Source of the DNA: Nitrospira sp.
GTDB lineage: Bacteria; Nitrospirota; Nitrospiria; Nitrospirales; Nitrospiraceae
Direction: 5' to 3'
Assembly (NCBI GenBank): GCA_030692565.1
Contig: JAUYAO010000058.1
Coordinates: 584,992-648,991, forward strand
Length of the DNA: 64,000 bases
The notes below the pieces were generated by a model, which was not told where the DNA came from, made no database searches, and saw only the letters and a list, made by a program, of their open reading frames with translations. This document shows, piece by piece, positions 28,619 through 37,505 of this stretch (its first letter is position 1; every line of letters begins with the position of its first letter). The translations under genes were made by a program, and so were the position numbers.

Positions 28619-29407
28619 ATGGATGAGCCGGTACCATCCAATCCAGCTGGCGGCAAAACGCTGATTGTCGATGCAAGAGATCCGCGTTGCTATTCCCTCC
28701 CAAGTGACGCGCTTCGTCATGCGGAGGAGCAGGATCAGATCTATATTAGACCAGGCATTTATGAAGATAAGATTTTCATCTCCGACCGTCCGGTGCGGTT
28801 GATTGGTGCCGGGCGCGATCAGGTGCAGATCTTTTCCCGTCGCGGTGGGCCCTTATACATGCAGCGGGTTCCATCTGGGCGAGTTTCAGGCATCGCATTT
28901 CGTTATGTGGGGAGCGATCAACATTCGGCCATCAACGTTCTGGATAGCACCTGCGTGATTTCCGACTGTCGCGCCATGGAAGGGATTTTGTCAGGTGTGG
29001 TGCTGTATGGCCCGGAATGTCGGGCAACCTTCTCCGGCAATGAAGTTTGTCTGAACCGGGAGTCAGGGATTTTCGTGTTTGCTGGAGCTCAACCTCGGGT
29101 AGTAGACAACCGGTGCTTCGACAATCATCATTTTGGTATTGCCGTCCGTGATGCCGGGACTTGCCCCGATATCGTCCGCAATCAATGTGAGGGGAACATG
29201 CTAAGCGGCATCCTGCTGTTTCATCATGGAGGCGCCCTGTTGGCGGATAATGTTTGCCGGGATAATCAGCACTGGGGGGTCGTGGTAACGCCTGATGCGC
29301 ATCCCAATCCGGCTCCCTCCGAATTGGTCACCGCCAATGATCTTGTGCGTAATCCCCGAGGAGCGTATGTGGTGACGGACCAACCGTTGGAAGACATCGG
29401 TCGCTAG
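28619..29407 (+). CDS. Right-handed parallel beta-helix repeat protein
   Basis: A 262-residue protein of NosD/pectate-lyase-like beta-helix type: repeated short coils such as SGVVLYGPECRATFSGNEV, ESGIFVFAGAQPRVVDNRC, FGIAVRDAGTCPDIVRNQC and SGILLFHHGGALLADNVC, each about 23 residues. There is no signal peptide, so a cytoplasmic location is likely, which is unusual for this fold. AAGAAGGAGC precedes the ATG. The ligand is unknown; F-box-type relatives in eukaryotes carry similar repeats. Confidence 0.78.
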   Translation: MDEPVPSNPAGGKTLIVDARDPRCYSLPSDALRHAEEQDQIYIRPGIYEDKIFISDRPVRLIGAGRDQVQIFSRRGGPLYMQRVPSGRVSGIAFRYVGSDQHSAINVLDSTCVISDCRAMEGILSGVVLYGPECRATFSGNEVCLNRESGIFVFAGAQPRVVDNRCFDNHHFGIAVRDAGTCPDIVRNQCEGNMLSGILLFHHGGALLADNVCRDNQHWGVVVTPDAHPNPAPSELVTANDLVRNPRGAYVVTDQPLEDIGR

Positions 29408-29419
29408 CAGAGGTGACTG

Positions 29420-30355
29420 CTACGAGACAAGCGGGGAGTGCGGCTTGGCATCGGATGTGTGCAGATGAAAGGTGCTGCCACCTTTTTGTTTGGCGCGGTA
29501 CATCGCGGCATCGGCGTGTTTCAGGAGGTCGTCGATATCGTGATCGTCAGAGGGGTAGATGGTGATCCCGATGCTGACGCCAATCGATGGGCGGTGCTGG
29601 CCCAGTTCGAAGGGCTCGCTCAGGGATTCGGTAATCCGTTGAGCCACGATCGTGATGTCCTGTTCCGCTGAGCAACCTTCCAGGATAATCGTAAACTCGT
29701 CTCCACCCATTCGGGCTACTGTATCTACTTCTCGGACACAGAGTTTGAGCCGGTCTGCCACTGACTTAAGCAGCAAATCGCCAACATCGTGTCCCATCGT
29801 ATCGTTGACCGCTTTAAACCGGTCGAGATCTAACAACATCAAGCCGAGCGGGCGTTGGAGTCGTTTGCTTCGCGCCATGGCCTGGATGAGCCGATCGCGG
29901 AATAAGGTCCGATTGACCAGGCCGGTTAACTGGTCGTACTGCGCCAGGTACGTCATCCGTTCTTCTGCCCGCTTCCGTTCGATGGCATAGCGGATGGAGC
30001 GAGCGAGCAATTCAGGATGGCCCTGCCCCTTGACGAGATAGTCCTGGGCGCCTTGTTGCACAGCCTGGAGGGATAGGGCCTGGTCGCTGACTCCGCTGAG
30101 GACAATAATGGGGATGGTGGGGCTTGTTGCTTGAACCTGTTTCAGGGTGGGCAAGCCATAGGCATCGGGCAAGGACAGATCTAGCAGGATGGCATCGTAG
30201 CGATCTCGTGCAAGATGGGCAAACGCTTCGCTGAGTTGCGTGACGTGCGTGATGTCGAATTGCTCAATGCTCCATTCAGCCAGGATATCCCGAGTGAGGT
30301 GGGCATCGACATCATTGTCTTCGACGAGCAGCAATTTGATTATTGAAGGGCTCAA
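29420..30355 (-). CDS. Response regulator with GGDEF diguanylate cyclase output
   Basis: A 311-residue protein. An N-terminal REC domain (about 1-125) has the acidic pair in LLVEDND, the phospho-acceptor Asp in AILLDLSLPD and the conserved Lys in DYLVKGQG. The C-terminal GGDEF domain has an intact ARMGGDEF active site and an RxxD inhibitory site (REVD) five residues before it. It should make cyclic di-GMP when phosphorylated. The partner kinase is not next to it. The PilZ protein of this window could be a receptor, by inference only. Confidence 0.92.
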   Translation of the reverse strand: MSPSIIKLLLVEDNDVDAHLTRDILAEWSIEQFDITHVTQLSEAFAHLARDRYDAILLDLSLPDAYGLPTLKQVQATSPTIPIIVLSGVSDQALSLQAVQQGAQDYLVKGQGHPELLARSIRYAIERKRAEERMTYLAQYDQLTGLVNRTLFRDRLIQAMARSKRLQRPLGLMLLDLDRFKAVNDTMGHDVGDLLLKSVADRLKLCVREVDTVARMGGDEFTIILEGCSAEQDITIVAQRITESLSEPFELGQHRPSIGVSIGITIYPSDDHDIDDLLKHADAAMYRAKQKGGSTFHLHTSDAKPHSPLVS

Positions 30356-30573
30356 TCCTGATCCCTCTGTGCAAGAAAACAGTGTCGAGTTGCGCCTTTC
30401 CGATCAAGGCGTCAGCAGCGCTGGCTCAAGTATAGCCAAAGTCTATGTCTTCACAAGGAAATGTCAGAAATAGTAGGGAGTGATGAAAGCCGAATACCTA
30501 GGGAGCGGCGACTGTGAGGAGGGCCCGGAGAAGTAAGCGGTGTTGCTGCTTCTCCGGGATGTCCTATGTGGGG

Positions 30574-30951
30574 CTATGCGGAATGAAGGGCTTCAGCACG
30601 CCGGCGGACTTCTTCGGCTTTTTGTGACTGCCCGAGATTTTCATATAAGGAAGCGATATTTGAGTGGAGATGTGACAAGAGCTGGCCAAGTTGGGCTTCC
30701 TGCGCGATGACATTCGCTTCCATCGCCAATTTCTTTTCCTCGCTCCGACGGAAGCGCTCTTCCAGGCGCTGAACCAATTGAATCCAGCCGCGCACCTTAC
30801 CTGAATCGAGCTGAGGCATTGTGGGTAAAGCTTCCGCGCGCTCAAGAGCCTTTTCAGTTTGATTCATCCAATTAATAAAGACGAGAAAATCACCGAGAGT
30901 AATGGTCAATGCGGAGGAGGTGCCTTCTTCTTCAATCACCAAGTCTTCCAT
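30574..30951 (-). CDS. Helical, TPR-like protein of unknown function
   Basis: A 125-residue acidic protein with AAGGAG before the ATG. The C-terminal half is helical (EERFRRSEEKKLAMEANVIAQEA) and ends with a single TPR-like pair (HSNIASLYENLGQSQKAEEVRRR). No signal peptide and no recognised family. It is a single gene between the GGDEF regulator and a lipoprotein gene on the same strand. Confidence 0.6.
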   Translation of the reverse strand: MEDLVIEEEGTSSALTITLGDFLVFINWMNQTEKALERAEALPTMPQLDSGKVRGWIQLVQRLEERFRRSEEKKLAMEANVIAQEAQLGQLLSHLHSNIASLYENLGQSQKAEEVRRRAEALHSA

Positions 30952-31321
30952 ACGTACTCCTTGTTTCTAATCCAACAGATTTTTGTAAAACGGATGGCGC
31001 AAGAACCACAGATTTTTCTGCATGCATATGCTGACGGTACAGCACTCTTGTTCTGTTGTTCATGGACCTGGCCTGTACCCCTTTGTGCCAGAGTCCTGGG
31101 TCCACCTCCCTTCGACTTGCCCGCATTCCCATGAGCAGAAGTGCGAGAAGGAGCGTTGTGCCCGCACGCCCCCATATTCTGTGGAGGATCGAGTATTACT
31201 GCGCTATAGGGAGTGTTGTCAACAGAGACTTTGTCTGAAAGAGAAGAATTCTTACTAATCGTGAGTATGGAAGGAAAATATTTTTCGTGCCAGTCGTTTG
31301 AGTAGTGGATGCGGGAGAAGT
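30952..31321. other. Intergenic stretch, nothing recognised
   Basis: About 370 bases between two minus-strand genes. Open frames on both strands are Cys/His/Pro-rich and lack ribosome-binding sites. The segment 31240-31310 is AT-rich. It should carry the promoter of the downstream minus-strand gene, but no clear motif stands out. Confidence 0.35.
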
Positions 31322-31672
31322 TCACTCACTGTGCGCAAGCAGCGGCGAGTCTTCGAGCGGGTAAATGCCCCTAGGTTTCCCTTCCGGTCCTATGGCTGCC
31401 TCACAGGCATACCCACCTTCAAACGGCCACAGAAGGGATTGACCAAAAAATGAGCCTCGCACATGAACATAGCGAAAGGTAACTCCAAGGCGAGCACCCT
31501 CTGCTTGAATCTTTTGCAGGCAGGTTTCCTTTGAGTAGGCTCGCCGTGAAAGGAGGATGGGGTCTCCCGTTTGGGTATGGAAGGCATTATATTCACTCGC
31601 GCAGCCATTTATGAAAAAGAGAACCCCCCACAGGGCAATGGCTCGAAGGAACCGTGGTCGCTGATTCATCAT
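31322..31672 (-). CDS. Small predicted lipoprotein
   Basis: A 116-residue protein starting MMNQRPRF with AAAAAAGGGGGC before the ATG. It has a hydrophobic signal ending in FINGC, an acceptable lipobox. The mature part has single Cys residues in KETCLQ and GYACEAA that could form a disulfide. No family is recognised. Confidence 0.6.
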   Translation of the reverse strand: MMNQRPRFLRAIALWGVLFFINGCASEYNAFHTQTGDPILLSRRAYSKETCLQKIQAEGARLGVTFRYVHVRGSFFGQSLLWPFEGGYACEAAIGPEGKPRGIYPLEDSPLLAHSE

Positions 31673-32026
31673 GCCCCCTTTTTTACTCAACCCTCTTGCC
31701 AGTGCGTCTCCGAGCTTGCGAATCACAAAGCAACCGTAGCACAACGGGAGTCATTGATCGAGCATATCGCGGCCACTCATTGGACAATATTCGGGCCATT
31801 TCATCGAAGCGACAAAGTGTGGCGCAATGACGAAAAGCGGCTACTCCATGGACGTCTTCCCCTACATAAGTCTGGAGGTGTAGGCGTATCTATCTGGTTG
31901 AAAGTGTTGAATAGTTCATTGACGGATGGTTCTTGTGTAATGGCACAATCCATGCGGATAGACCAGGCGTGAGGAGCCCTGACGCAACGGGCCCCCATGG
32001 CAAGCTGAGCACCGGAGGGAGCGCAA
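31673..32026. other. Intergenic stretch between divergent genes
   Basis: About 350 bases separating the lipoprotein gene and the transglycosylase gene. It should hold both promoters. An 18-codon open frame at 31826-31882 (MTKSGYSMDVFPYISLEV) has no ribosome-binding site and is not called. Confidence 0.35.
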
Positions 32027-32716
32027 ATGATTCCCACAACTCTCAATGATTCTAACTGTAGGCGGAGAGCCGAAACGTCCGGGAATGGCGTCTGGGCTCG
32101 ACGGATCGGGATTAGGCTCATGGTCGGCCTGTTTATGGTTGCCGTTGCAGCGCCCGCTGTTCTCGCAGACGGGGAACTCTACGGGTACGTGAGTTCTACT
32201 GGAACAGTACATGTGACCAACGTCCCGGCGGATCAGCGCTTTGGGGAAATCATCCTCAAGCCTCGATACCATACGGCAGTCTCAGATCAAGAGTTAGAAG
32301 AAGCGGTGATCCGCTACGCGCGGGAATATCGGCTGTCCCCTGCACTCCTCCTCGCGGTCATGAAGGCCGAATCGTCGTTTGACCCAACTGTGATTTCAAA
32401 AGCCGGAGCGGTGGGATTGATGCAGCTGATTCCCGAAACGGCAATTCGTCATGGTGTGCGAAACCTCTATGATACCCGCGACAATATTGGCGGTGGAGCG
32501 AAACACCTTCGCTACCTCCTGGATCGCTTTCACGGGAATATTCGGCTGGCACTCGCGGCCTACAACGCTGGAGAGAAAAAAGTCGATCGGTACCGGCAGA
32601 TTCCCCCGTTCAAAGAAACCCAGTTATATGTGAGGAAAGTCATGGGCTACTATCGAGACTATCGCTCCCAGGAGCCAGACTTTCTGATAACGGCGGGTGG
32701 GACGGCCTACCGATAA
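32027..32716 (+). CDS. Lytic transglycosylase (SLT family) with N-terminal DUF4124-like segment
   Basis: A 229-residue exported protein. A signal peptide ends near PAVLADG, followed by a short DUF4124-like strand pair (GELYGYVSSTGTVHVTN) and an SLT domain from about 85. Catalytic Glu lies in AVMKAESSFDP, followed by the GLMQLIPETA motif and the AYNAGEKKVDRY motif. It cleaves peptidoglycan glycan strands to anhydromuropeptides, the pathway that feeds AnmK. GGAGGGAGCGC precedes the ATG. Confidence 0.9.
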   Translation: MIPTTLNDSNCRRRAETSGNGVWARRIGIRLMVGLFMVAVAAPAVLADGELYGYVSSTGTVHVTNVPADQRFGEIILKPRYHTAVSDQELEEAVIRYAREYRLSPALLLAVMKAESSFDPTVISKAGAVGLMQLIPETAIRHGVRNLYDTRDNIGGGAKHLRYLLDRFHGNIRLALAAYNAGEKKVDRYRQIPPFKETQLYVRKVMGYYRDYRSQEPDFLITAGGTAYR

Positions 32717-32779
32717 GCACGATCCTACGATTGAGGGAATGGATAGATGAGTCAGAGGTAGGGTGGCGCTAGGGCGGGT

Positions 32780-32977
32780 TCACACCGGTTTTTCAGCGAC
32801 ATACTCAATATACTTCCAGAATTCTTTGGCTTCTTCCTCATTCAGCACTACAGGGGTGTTATTCGCAGTCCCGGCCATGTAAATCTTTACGGATATGGCG
32901 TCTTGCCAGATCTGCACTTCGCAATGGGTGACGCGATCAAGATTCAGTGCGCGGTTGCCGATTCGAATAAAGTTCAC
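32780..32977 (-). CDS. Small protein of unknown function
   Basis: A 65-residue protein with a GTG start preceded by GGGAGCGGGG. The pattern INLDRV-type start (FIRIGNRALNLDRVTHCEVQ) followed by beta-strands and an acidic helix EEEAKEFWKYIEY looks like a genuine small domain found in diverse bacteria. I cannot name the family with certainty. Confidence 0.6.
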   Translation of the reverse strand: MNFIRIGNRALNLDRVTHCEVQIWQDAISVKIYMAGTANNTPVVLNEEEAKEFWKYIEYVAEKPV

Positions 32978-33483
32978 GACCCCGCTCCCTTCCCGCCAGT
33001 CAGCGTAAGGTGATCCTATCGCAAATGGAGAGACCTCCCAAGGAACTTGCGAATCTTCGCATGCCAGGGAGGAGTTTTGCGGTAGAGACGCCTTGAGAGG
33101 ATCCAGGATTCTATGGGTGACGTGGTTATCAGGGAGGGGAGTGCCGATTGGTTGCGGGGACTGGATTCCTTCAAACAGTACTTGTCGAACCCATTGTTTT
33201 ATATATAACTTAATGCAGTCTCCCTGCCAGGGCTGTAAAGTTGTTTACGCTTCTTCGATTGACTGATACGCGTAAACTAGTTACGCGATCGACTGTAAAC
33301 GATGCGTAAACGGAAAAACAGAAGGTACAGCGGTACCTTTTACGGTACCTGGTTTTGGGGATTGTCTCTTGGTCTACTTAAGTTTGCTCCGGCATAGGTT
33401 ATCCATTCTGATTATGGCGTTTCACTCAAGTCACTACATGACACATGGTGCGCCCTGATTAAGAGTGAATCACCGGGGGTTGT
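32978..33483. other. Gene-poor region with clustered repeat motifs
   Basis: About 500 bases without a supported gene. The left half shows nothing recognisable. The right half becomes AT-rich from about 33195 and holds the GTAAAC/GTTTAC motif cluster and the GGTACC triplet listed separately, which look like binding sites or a recombination site. Confidence 0.5.
33243..33349. repeat. Cluster of GCGTAAAC/GTTTACGC motifs and GGTACC repeats
   Basis: GTTTACGC (33243-33250), GCGTAAAC (33270-33277), GTTACGCG (33280-33287), TGTAAACG (33294-33301) and GCGTAAAC (33304-33311) occur in both orientations within 70 bases. They are followed by GGTAC (33324), GGTACC (33332) and GGTACC (33344). The spacing of the direct copies is irregular. 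Such density suggests a multi-site protein-binding region. Confidence 0.55.
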
Positions 33484-33669
33484 TCAGCTGTTGGTAGCTT
33501 GGGCAATCCCCGCACTAGTCCATAAGTCTATGTATCGGTTGTGCATGACTCCCCACGACCATAAACAGCCGATGCCGCTAAGAACAGCGAGTACTATCAA
33601 GACCGTTTGGCCTGTTCCCCATAGGAGAAGAGCCGTAACACCACCAAAGACAGGTCCAAGCCAGCCCAA
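33484..33669 (-). CDS. Possible small two-span membrane protein
   Basis: A 61-residue hydrophobic protein with a TTG start preceded by GGGGGAAGC. One helix covers about 5-20 and a second about 22-42, then a polar tail HNRYIDLWTSAG. The codon pattern is plausible but the rare start and isolated location keep the call tentative. Confidence 0.4.
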   Translation of the reverse strand: MGWLGPVFGGVTALLLWGTGQTVLIVLAVLSGIGCLWSWGVMHNRYIDLWTSAGIAQATNS

Positions 33670-34155
33670 AGCTTCCCCCTGTATTCAGCCCAATAGTCTG
33701 CTGCGGCCTAGTTACTTCGAAGAATTCGTCTGAACTGTCCCGACACGATCCTTGCCTTCGTGTTCACGTTCAATAAGCAGTAGAGGTTGTGGGACATCGG
33801 GGCCTTGCTCACAAGATAGCAGGGCTCCAGGGCAGTGTGCGAAGAGAACGAATACTATAGTTTGTAGCTCGATAGTATTCAAGCCGTCACCATCACGGGT
33901 GTCAAGCCCAAAGAGGAGACTGGCGTGTGATGGAAACAGCAGAGTACTGGAAGAGTGAAAGGTGATTGGTCGTTCGGGGAGGGGCATGCCGCACCATGAA
34001 TGGCGAATCAAGCCGGCGTGATGGTGAGAGCTGATTCACCAGGGCTTGGATCGTGAGGGGGGCATGAGGGACGTACATTTACTCCTGCCAAGTTTCAGCC
34101 TCCTATTGTAAGCCGCCTCACAGATTGCCATGAGGTATTTCTCTAGAATCACCCC
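33670..34155. other. Intergenic stretch, no gene recognised
   Basis: About 490 bases. Minus-strand and plus-strand frames of up to 99 codons exist but have no ribosome-binding site and low-complexity or unconvincing protein sequence. It presumably carries the promoter of the downstream redox-type operon. Confidence 0.35.
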
Positions 34156-34410
34156 ATGGCCCGTCTTGATATTTTGGTTCATCAGGGGTGCCTGTCCGAG
34201 CGATCGGCTCGGACGTTAGCCCAAGAAATTCAGCAAGAACTTCCGGATTGGCATATTGATATCCGTGCGGCCAGCAAAGAAAACTGTGATGCACTCGGGG
34301 TTCTGGTGTTTCCTGCCTTTCTCCTAGATGGACGAATCCTTGCCACAGGTATTCCACGGAAGGAATGGTTGCTGGCGAGACTCAAAGAATGGGAAAGGGG
34401 TAACTCCTGA
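34156..34410 (+). CDS. Small thioredoxin-fold-like protein
   Basis: An 84-residue protein with the beta-alpha-beta layout of thioredoxin-like proteins: LDILVHQGC, an amphipathic helix, WHIDIRAASKE, and a VLVFPAFLLDGRILATGIP segment with the cis-Pro position typical of the fold. Only a single Cys is at the N-terminal active-site position (HQGCLSE), so a CxxC dithiol mechanism is not expected. It starts an operon with overlapping genes for AhpD-like and DUF3179 proteins. Confidence 0.7.
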   Translation: MARLDILVHQGCLSERSARTLAQEIQQELPDWHIDIRAASKENCDALGVLVFPAFLLDGRILATGIPRKEWLLARLKEWERGNS

Positions 34411-35036
34411 TGAGGCCGGTTGCCGGCCGGGAGAGCGACTCTAGGGTGAAGACCATGTCAGTAACGGATACTCAGCCGGAAAGAATCAGTTCTGACCTCT
34501 CACGGATCACCGCCACCCAGACCGTCTTTCTGGATATCACTCAGACTCTCGGTGTCTCGTTTGTGCCGGATCTATTTCTGGGGATGAGCGATCGACCGGC
34601 CTATCTGGAAACGGCTTGGGAACTGTTCAAAGAAGAGCTCTATCTCGAACATCTGGATCACAGCACCAAGCTCATCATCGCGTTGGCCATTACCACAAAT
34701 GAGGCAGGAATGTATTTTGCCACGGCGTTGCCCCACGCGTTCCGGTTGAATGCGCTCGATCAGGCAACATACCGCAAGCTCGTGTCGACCATCCGATTTT
34801 TCAAGGCTTTTGACCGATACCTTTCCGGAGTCATGCCCTCTTACATCCCAGACACTCCGGCGTGTGTGAGCGCGTGTTTGCGCGACGAATACGAAGGTTT
34901 CAAAGAGACGACTCCGACCCATATTGGACCATCGAGAGAAGCGTTTCGGCCAAGGGGCGCATGGCTCGTTGGTGCATTGATCATCCTGTTTCTGCTGCTA
35001 CCGATTGCGGCAGCCATCTATCTGTTCGTCACATGA
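34410..35036 (+). CDS. AhpD/CMD-like helical protein with C-terminal membrane anchor
   Basis: A 208-residue protein. About residues 40-150 look like an all-helical AhpD/carboxymuconolactone-decarboxylase-type domain (PAYLETAWELFKEEL, STKLIIALAITTNEAGMYFATALPHAF), but the usual CxxC is replaced by TTNEAG. A single transmembrane helix (about 184-207) ends the protein. The ATG overlaps the previous stop; an ATG 45 bases later (MSVTDTQ) is an alternative. A redox role is unlikely without the cysteines. Confidence 0.6.
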   Translation: MRPVAGRESDSRVKTMSVTDTQPERISSDLSRITATQTVFLDITQTLGVSFVPDLFLGMSDRPAYLETAWELFKEELYLEHLDHSTKLIIALAITTNEAGMYFATALPHAFRLNALDQATYRKLVSTIRFFKAFDRYLSGVMPSYIPDTPACVSACLRDEYEGFKETTPTHIGPSREAFRPRGAWLVGALIILFLLLPIAAAIYLFVT

Positions 35037-36061
35037 CACAGATCGATCCATCGCCTTCTCCCCCACGGCCGACCAGAACAGTCTTCTGGCCCTATCTCGT
35101 TCCACCTCGGTGGCGATTGCTGCTCCTGGTCGGCATCGGCGCCGTGCTTATTTGCTCCGCCTGGCTGGGACTTGGAAAGACACCGGCGACCTCGTTCGAT
35201 CTGACCAAGCACAGCGTACCGCTCGACCAGATTGTCGATGGAGGGCCTGGGAAAGACGGGATTCCTGCCTTGCTCGCTCCACGATTCGTCTCTGCCGAGG
35301 AGGCGACGTTCCTCCAGGATGCTGATCGCGTCTTGGGACTCACCCAGGGAGCTGAAGCCAAGGCTTATCCAATCAAGATTCTCAACTGGCACGAAATCGT
35401 GAATGATGTGGTCGGCGGCAAGCCGGTTGTTGTCACCTACTGTCCGCTCTGTGGGACCGGGATTGCCTTCGACGCGAATGTGCGAGGAAGCCGGCATACA
35501 TTTGGCGTGTCCGGCCTGCTCTATCAGAGCGATCTGCTGATGTATGACCATCAAACGGAAAGCCTCTGATCGCAGGTCGGAATGCATGCGGTGGCGGGCC
35601 CGCTCACTGGAGAAACACTCACGCCGAAGGTTCTCGAACATACAACCTGGAAGGAATGGCACGCGGCCCATCCGTCAACACTTGTCCTTTCCACGAAAAC
35701 AGGGTCTTTCCGAAACTACGATCGAGATCCCTACTCAGGCTATGCCGAGAATAGAGAGCTGTATTTCGACACCACGCATGTCGATCCACGCTATCATCCC
35801 AAAGAATGGGTCGTCGGGGTGGAGATCAATGGCATCGCCAAGGCCTATCCCATTTCAGAGCTGAAGAAGGCCCGTCCTCCCGTCAGCGATCAGGTGGGAG
35901 GCCGTTCCATTACCATACAGTTCAACGAGCGATCACGCAGCGCCTTAGTCTTCGATGCCGACGGTACGCCCCTCCCTTCACTCATGGCGTTCTGGTTTGC
36001 CTGGTATGCCTTTCATCCCGACACACAGGTGTTCAAAGGGCCTGAACAGAGGTCCCCATGA
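35033..36061 (+). pseudogene. DUF3179 protein interrupted by an in-frame TGA
   Basis: A DUF3179 reading frame of 342 codons starting at an ATG that overlaps the preceding stop. There is an N-terminal membrane anchor (about 25-45), the conserved YCPLCGTGIAFD motif with paired Cys, and VSGLLYQSDLLMYDHQTESL. The next codon (35567-35569) is TGA where family members usually have Trp (ESLWSQ). The same frame then continues SQVGMHAVAGPLTGETL through to the normal C-terminus, overlapping the next gene by four bases. This is one base change from TGG. It could be a true nonsense mutation or a sequence error. DUF3179 function is unknown. Confidence 0.8.
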
Positions 36062-36609
36062 TCCGAGTGATCCGTTGGTTCCTCGAACGGCGGCTCTGTG
36101 CGGTTGAACGGGCGCAGGGGATCTCACTCGCCTATCTGCGCGGCATACTCCGCGTCTCGCTTCCGCACTTTTTCGCATTCATGAAGGTCATGCCTCTTGC
36201 ACGGTTTCGGCGGGCCCTTTCGCCTGAGGCGTATCATCTGGCGCGAATCGTCACCGCTCGACATGAAGATTGCGGTACGTGGATGGCGATGGAAGTGCAC
36301 CTGGCAACACAAGCCGGCGTGAGTGCGGCCCTGATTCATACCCTTCTCGATGAAGCCCCCTGTGCGTTGCCCTCAGATTTGGCAGAGGTGTATTTCTTTG
36401 CCCAAGCGGTGGCGACCGGCTGTGGTGAAGAAGATATCTGGCGCGAGGCCATCTTTCGTCGCTACGGTGAAATCGGCATCGTCGAGCTTTCCATGGCCAT
36501 CGCCGTCTCCCGTATGTTCCCGACCGTCTCGCATGCCATGGGCTATGCCGCTCCCTGTGTGCCCGGTCACACGCAGGTCAGTGCGTTGGACCGTGACCGG
36601 CAAGGCTAG
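36058..36609 (+). CDS. AhpD/CMD-like helical protein
   Basis: A 183-residue all-helical protein with a carboxymuconolactone-decarboxylase/AhpD-like core (YHLARIVTARHEDCGTWMAMEVHLATQAG). Only one Cys (EDCGTW) occupies the active-site position, so the family's CxxC dithiol is incomplete. Its ATG overlaps the DUF3179 stop by four bases, completing a four-gene cluster. The biochemical role is unknown. Confidence 0.65.
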   Translation: MIRVIRWFLERRLCAVERAQGISLAYLRGILRVSLPHFFAFMKVMPLARFRRALSPEAYHLARIVTARHEDCGTWMAMEVHLATQAGVSAALIHTLLDEAPCALPSDLAEVYFFAQAVATGCGEEDIWREAIFRRYGEIGIVELSMAIAVSRMFPTVSHAMGYAAPCVPGHTQVSALDRDRQG

Positions 36610-36788
36610 AACCGGCTCGACAATCTCCGCCATCTCCTTTTTCCCGCAACCCGAGATTCCATCTTTATTCGACCGTCTCCGCCGGAGATTTGTTCAGCCG
36701 TTTGTAAGATACGTCACAGACCCACGCCATGAACGTGACGTAGCATGGCATCATCCAATGATGGATGAGAAAGGTGAGGAAGCAGGCC

Positions 36789-37505
36789 ATGCGAGCGACG
36801 GAAACGAGAAACCATCGATGCCATAGATTAAGCGGGCAGAGACATCCGGGAACAAGAATAGACGAAGCATGGAGTCGGAGTTGCGCCGCGCGCTTTGCCG
36901 TGTTGGTCATGGGCGCGATGATCTGGATCAATGGTGGTGAGGCTGCGGCAGAATCGTCGTTTGCCGCCCGCGATGTGATGACCAAGGGGACGGTTGAACT
37001 CGGCGGGACCGTAGGATACGCGCAGGCCACCACGGCCTTAGGGAATGCGTCATCAGCCAATCGAAGCGCCGTCTTCGTCATGCCGCGAGTCGGCGTGGTG
37101 CTGACAGATCCGTTGGGAACCGGCTGGTGGCAAGGGAATGTCGAATTCCTGGTGCAGCCGGTATTTGCCCGATTCACCAAACCGTTTGCGGCGGAAGCTG
37201 CAGGCGGATCGTTCCTTATCCAGTATAACTTTCTCTCCTTCGGCCGATGGATGCCGTTCTGGGATGCCGGCGCGGGCATGATCTGGACCAACCTGGCGCC
37301 GCGGATCTCGGAACAGAGCACGCAGTTCGAGTTCACATTGGAAACGGGGCCTGGCGTCCACTATTTCGTGACGGATCGCCTCACCTGGACGATGGGGGTG
37401 CGACTGCACCACATTTCGAACGGCGGTCTCGGCGACCGGAATACCGGGATCAACGGCGTGCTGCCGTATGTCGGGATTTCATTCTTCACGCCGGGATTCT
37501 TCTGA
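36789..37505 (+). CDS. PagL-like lipid A 3-O-deacylase (acyloxyacyl hydrolase)
   Basis: A 238-residue outer-membrane protein. The start is taken at the ATG at 36789 with GAGGAAG upstream. A hydrophobic signal (about 25-45) ends near AAAESS. The C-terminal HHISNGGLGDRNTGIN motif carries the His-Ser pair of the PagL catalytic site, and the protein ends in an aromatic residue as expected for a barrel. Such enzymes trim acyl chains from lipid A in the outer leaflet. Specificity is inferred from family. Confidence 0.8.
   Translation: MRATETRNHRCHRLSGQRHPGTRIDEAWSRSCAARFAVLVMGAMIWINGGEAAAESSFAARDVMTKGTVELGGTVGYAQATTALGNASSANRSAVFVMPRVGVVLTDPLGTGWWQGNVEFLVQPVFARFTKPFAAEAAGGSFLIQYNFLSFGRWMPFWDAGAGMIWTNLAPRISEQSTQFEFTLETGPGVHYFVTDRLTWTMGVRLHHISNGGLGDRNTGINGVLPYVGISFFTPGFF

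Noticed and set aside
31022..31258. 78-codon plus-strand frame rich in Cys and His
   Set aside because: Antisense-like composition, no ribosome-binding site and no zinc-finger spacing pattern that is consistent.
31826..31882. 18-codon frame MTKSGYSMDVFPYISLEV
   Set aside because: No ribosome-binding site or supporting context; length is within chance.
33712..34011. 99-codon minus-strand frame in the gene-poor region
   Set aside because: Weak composition, no start signal, no recognisable family.
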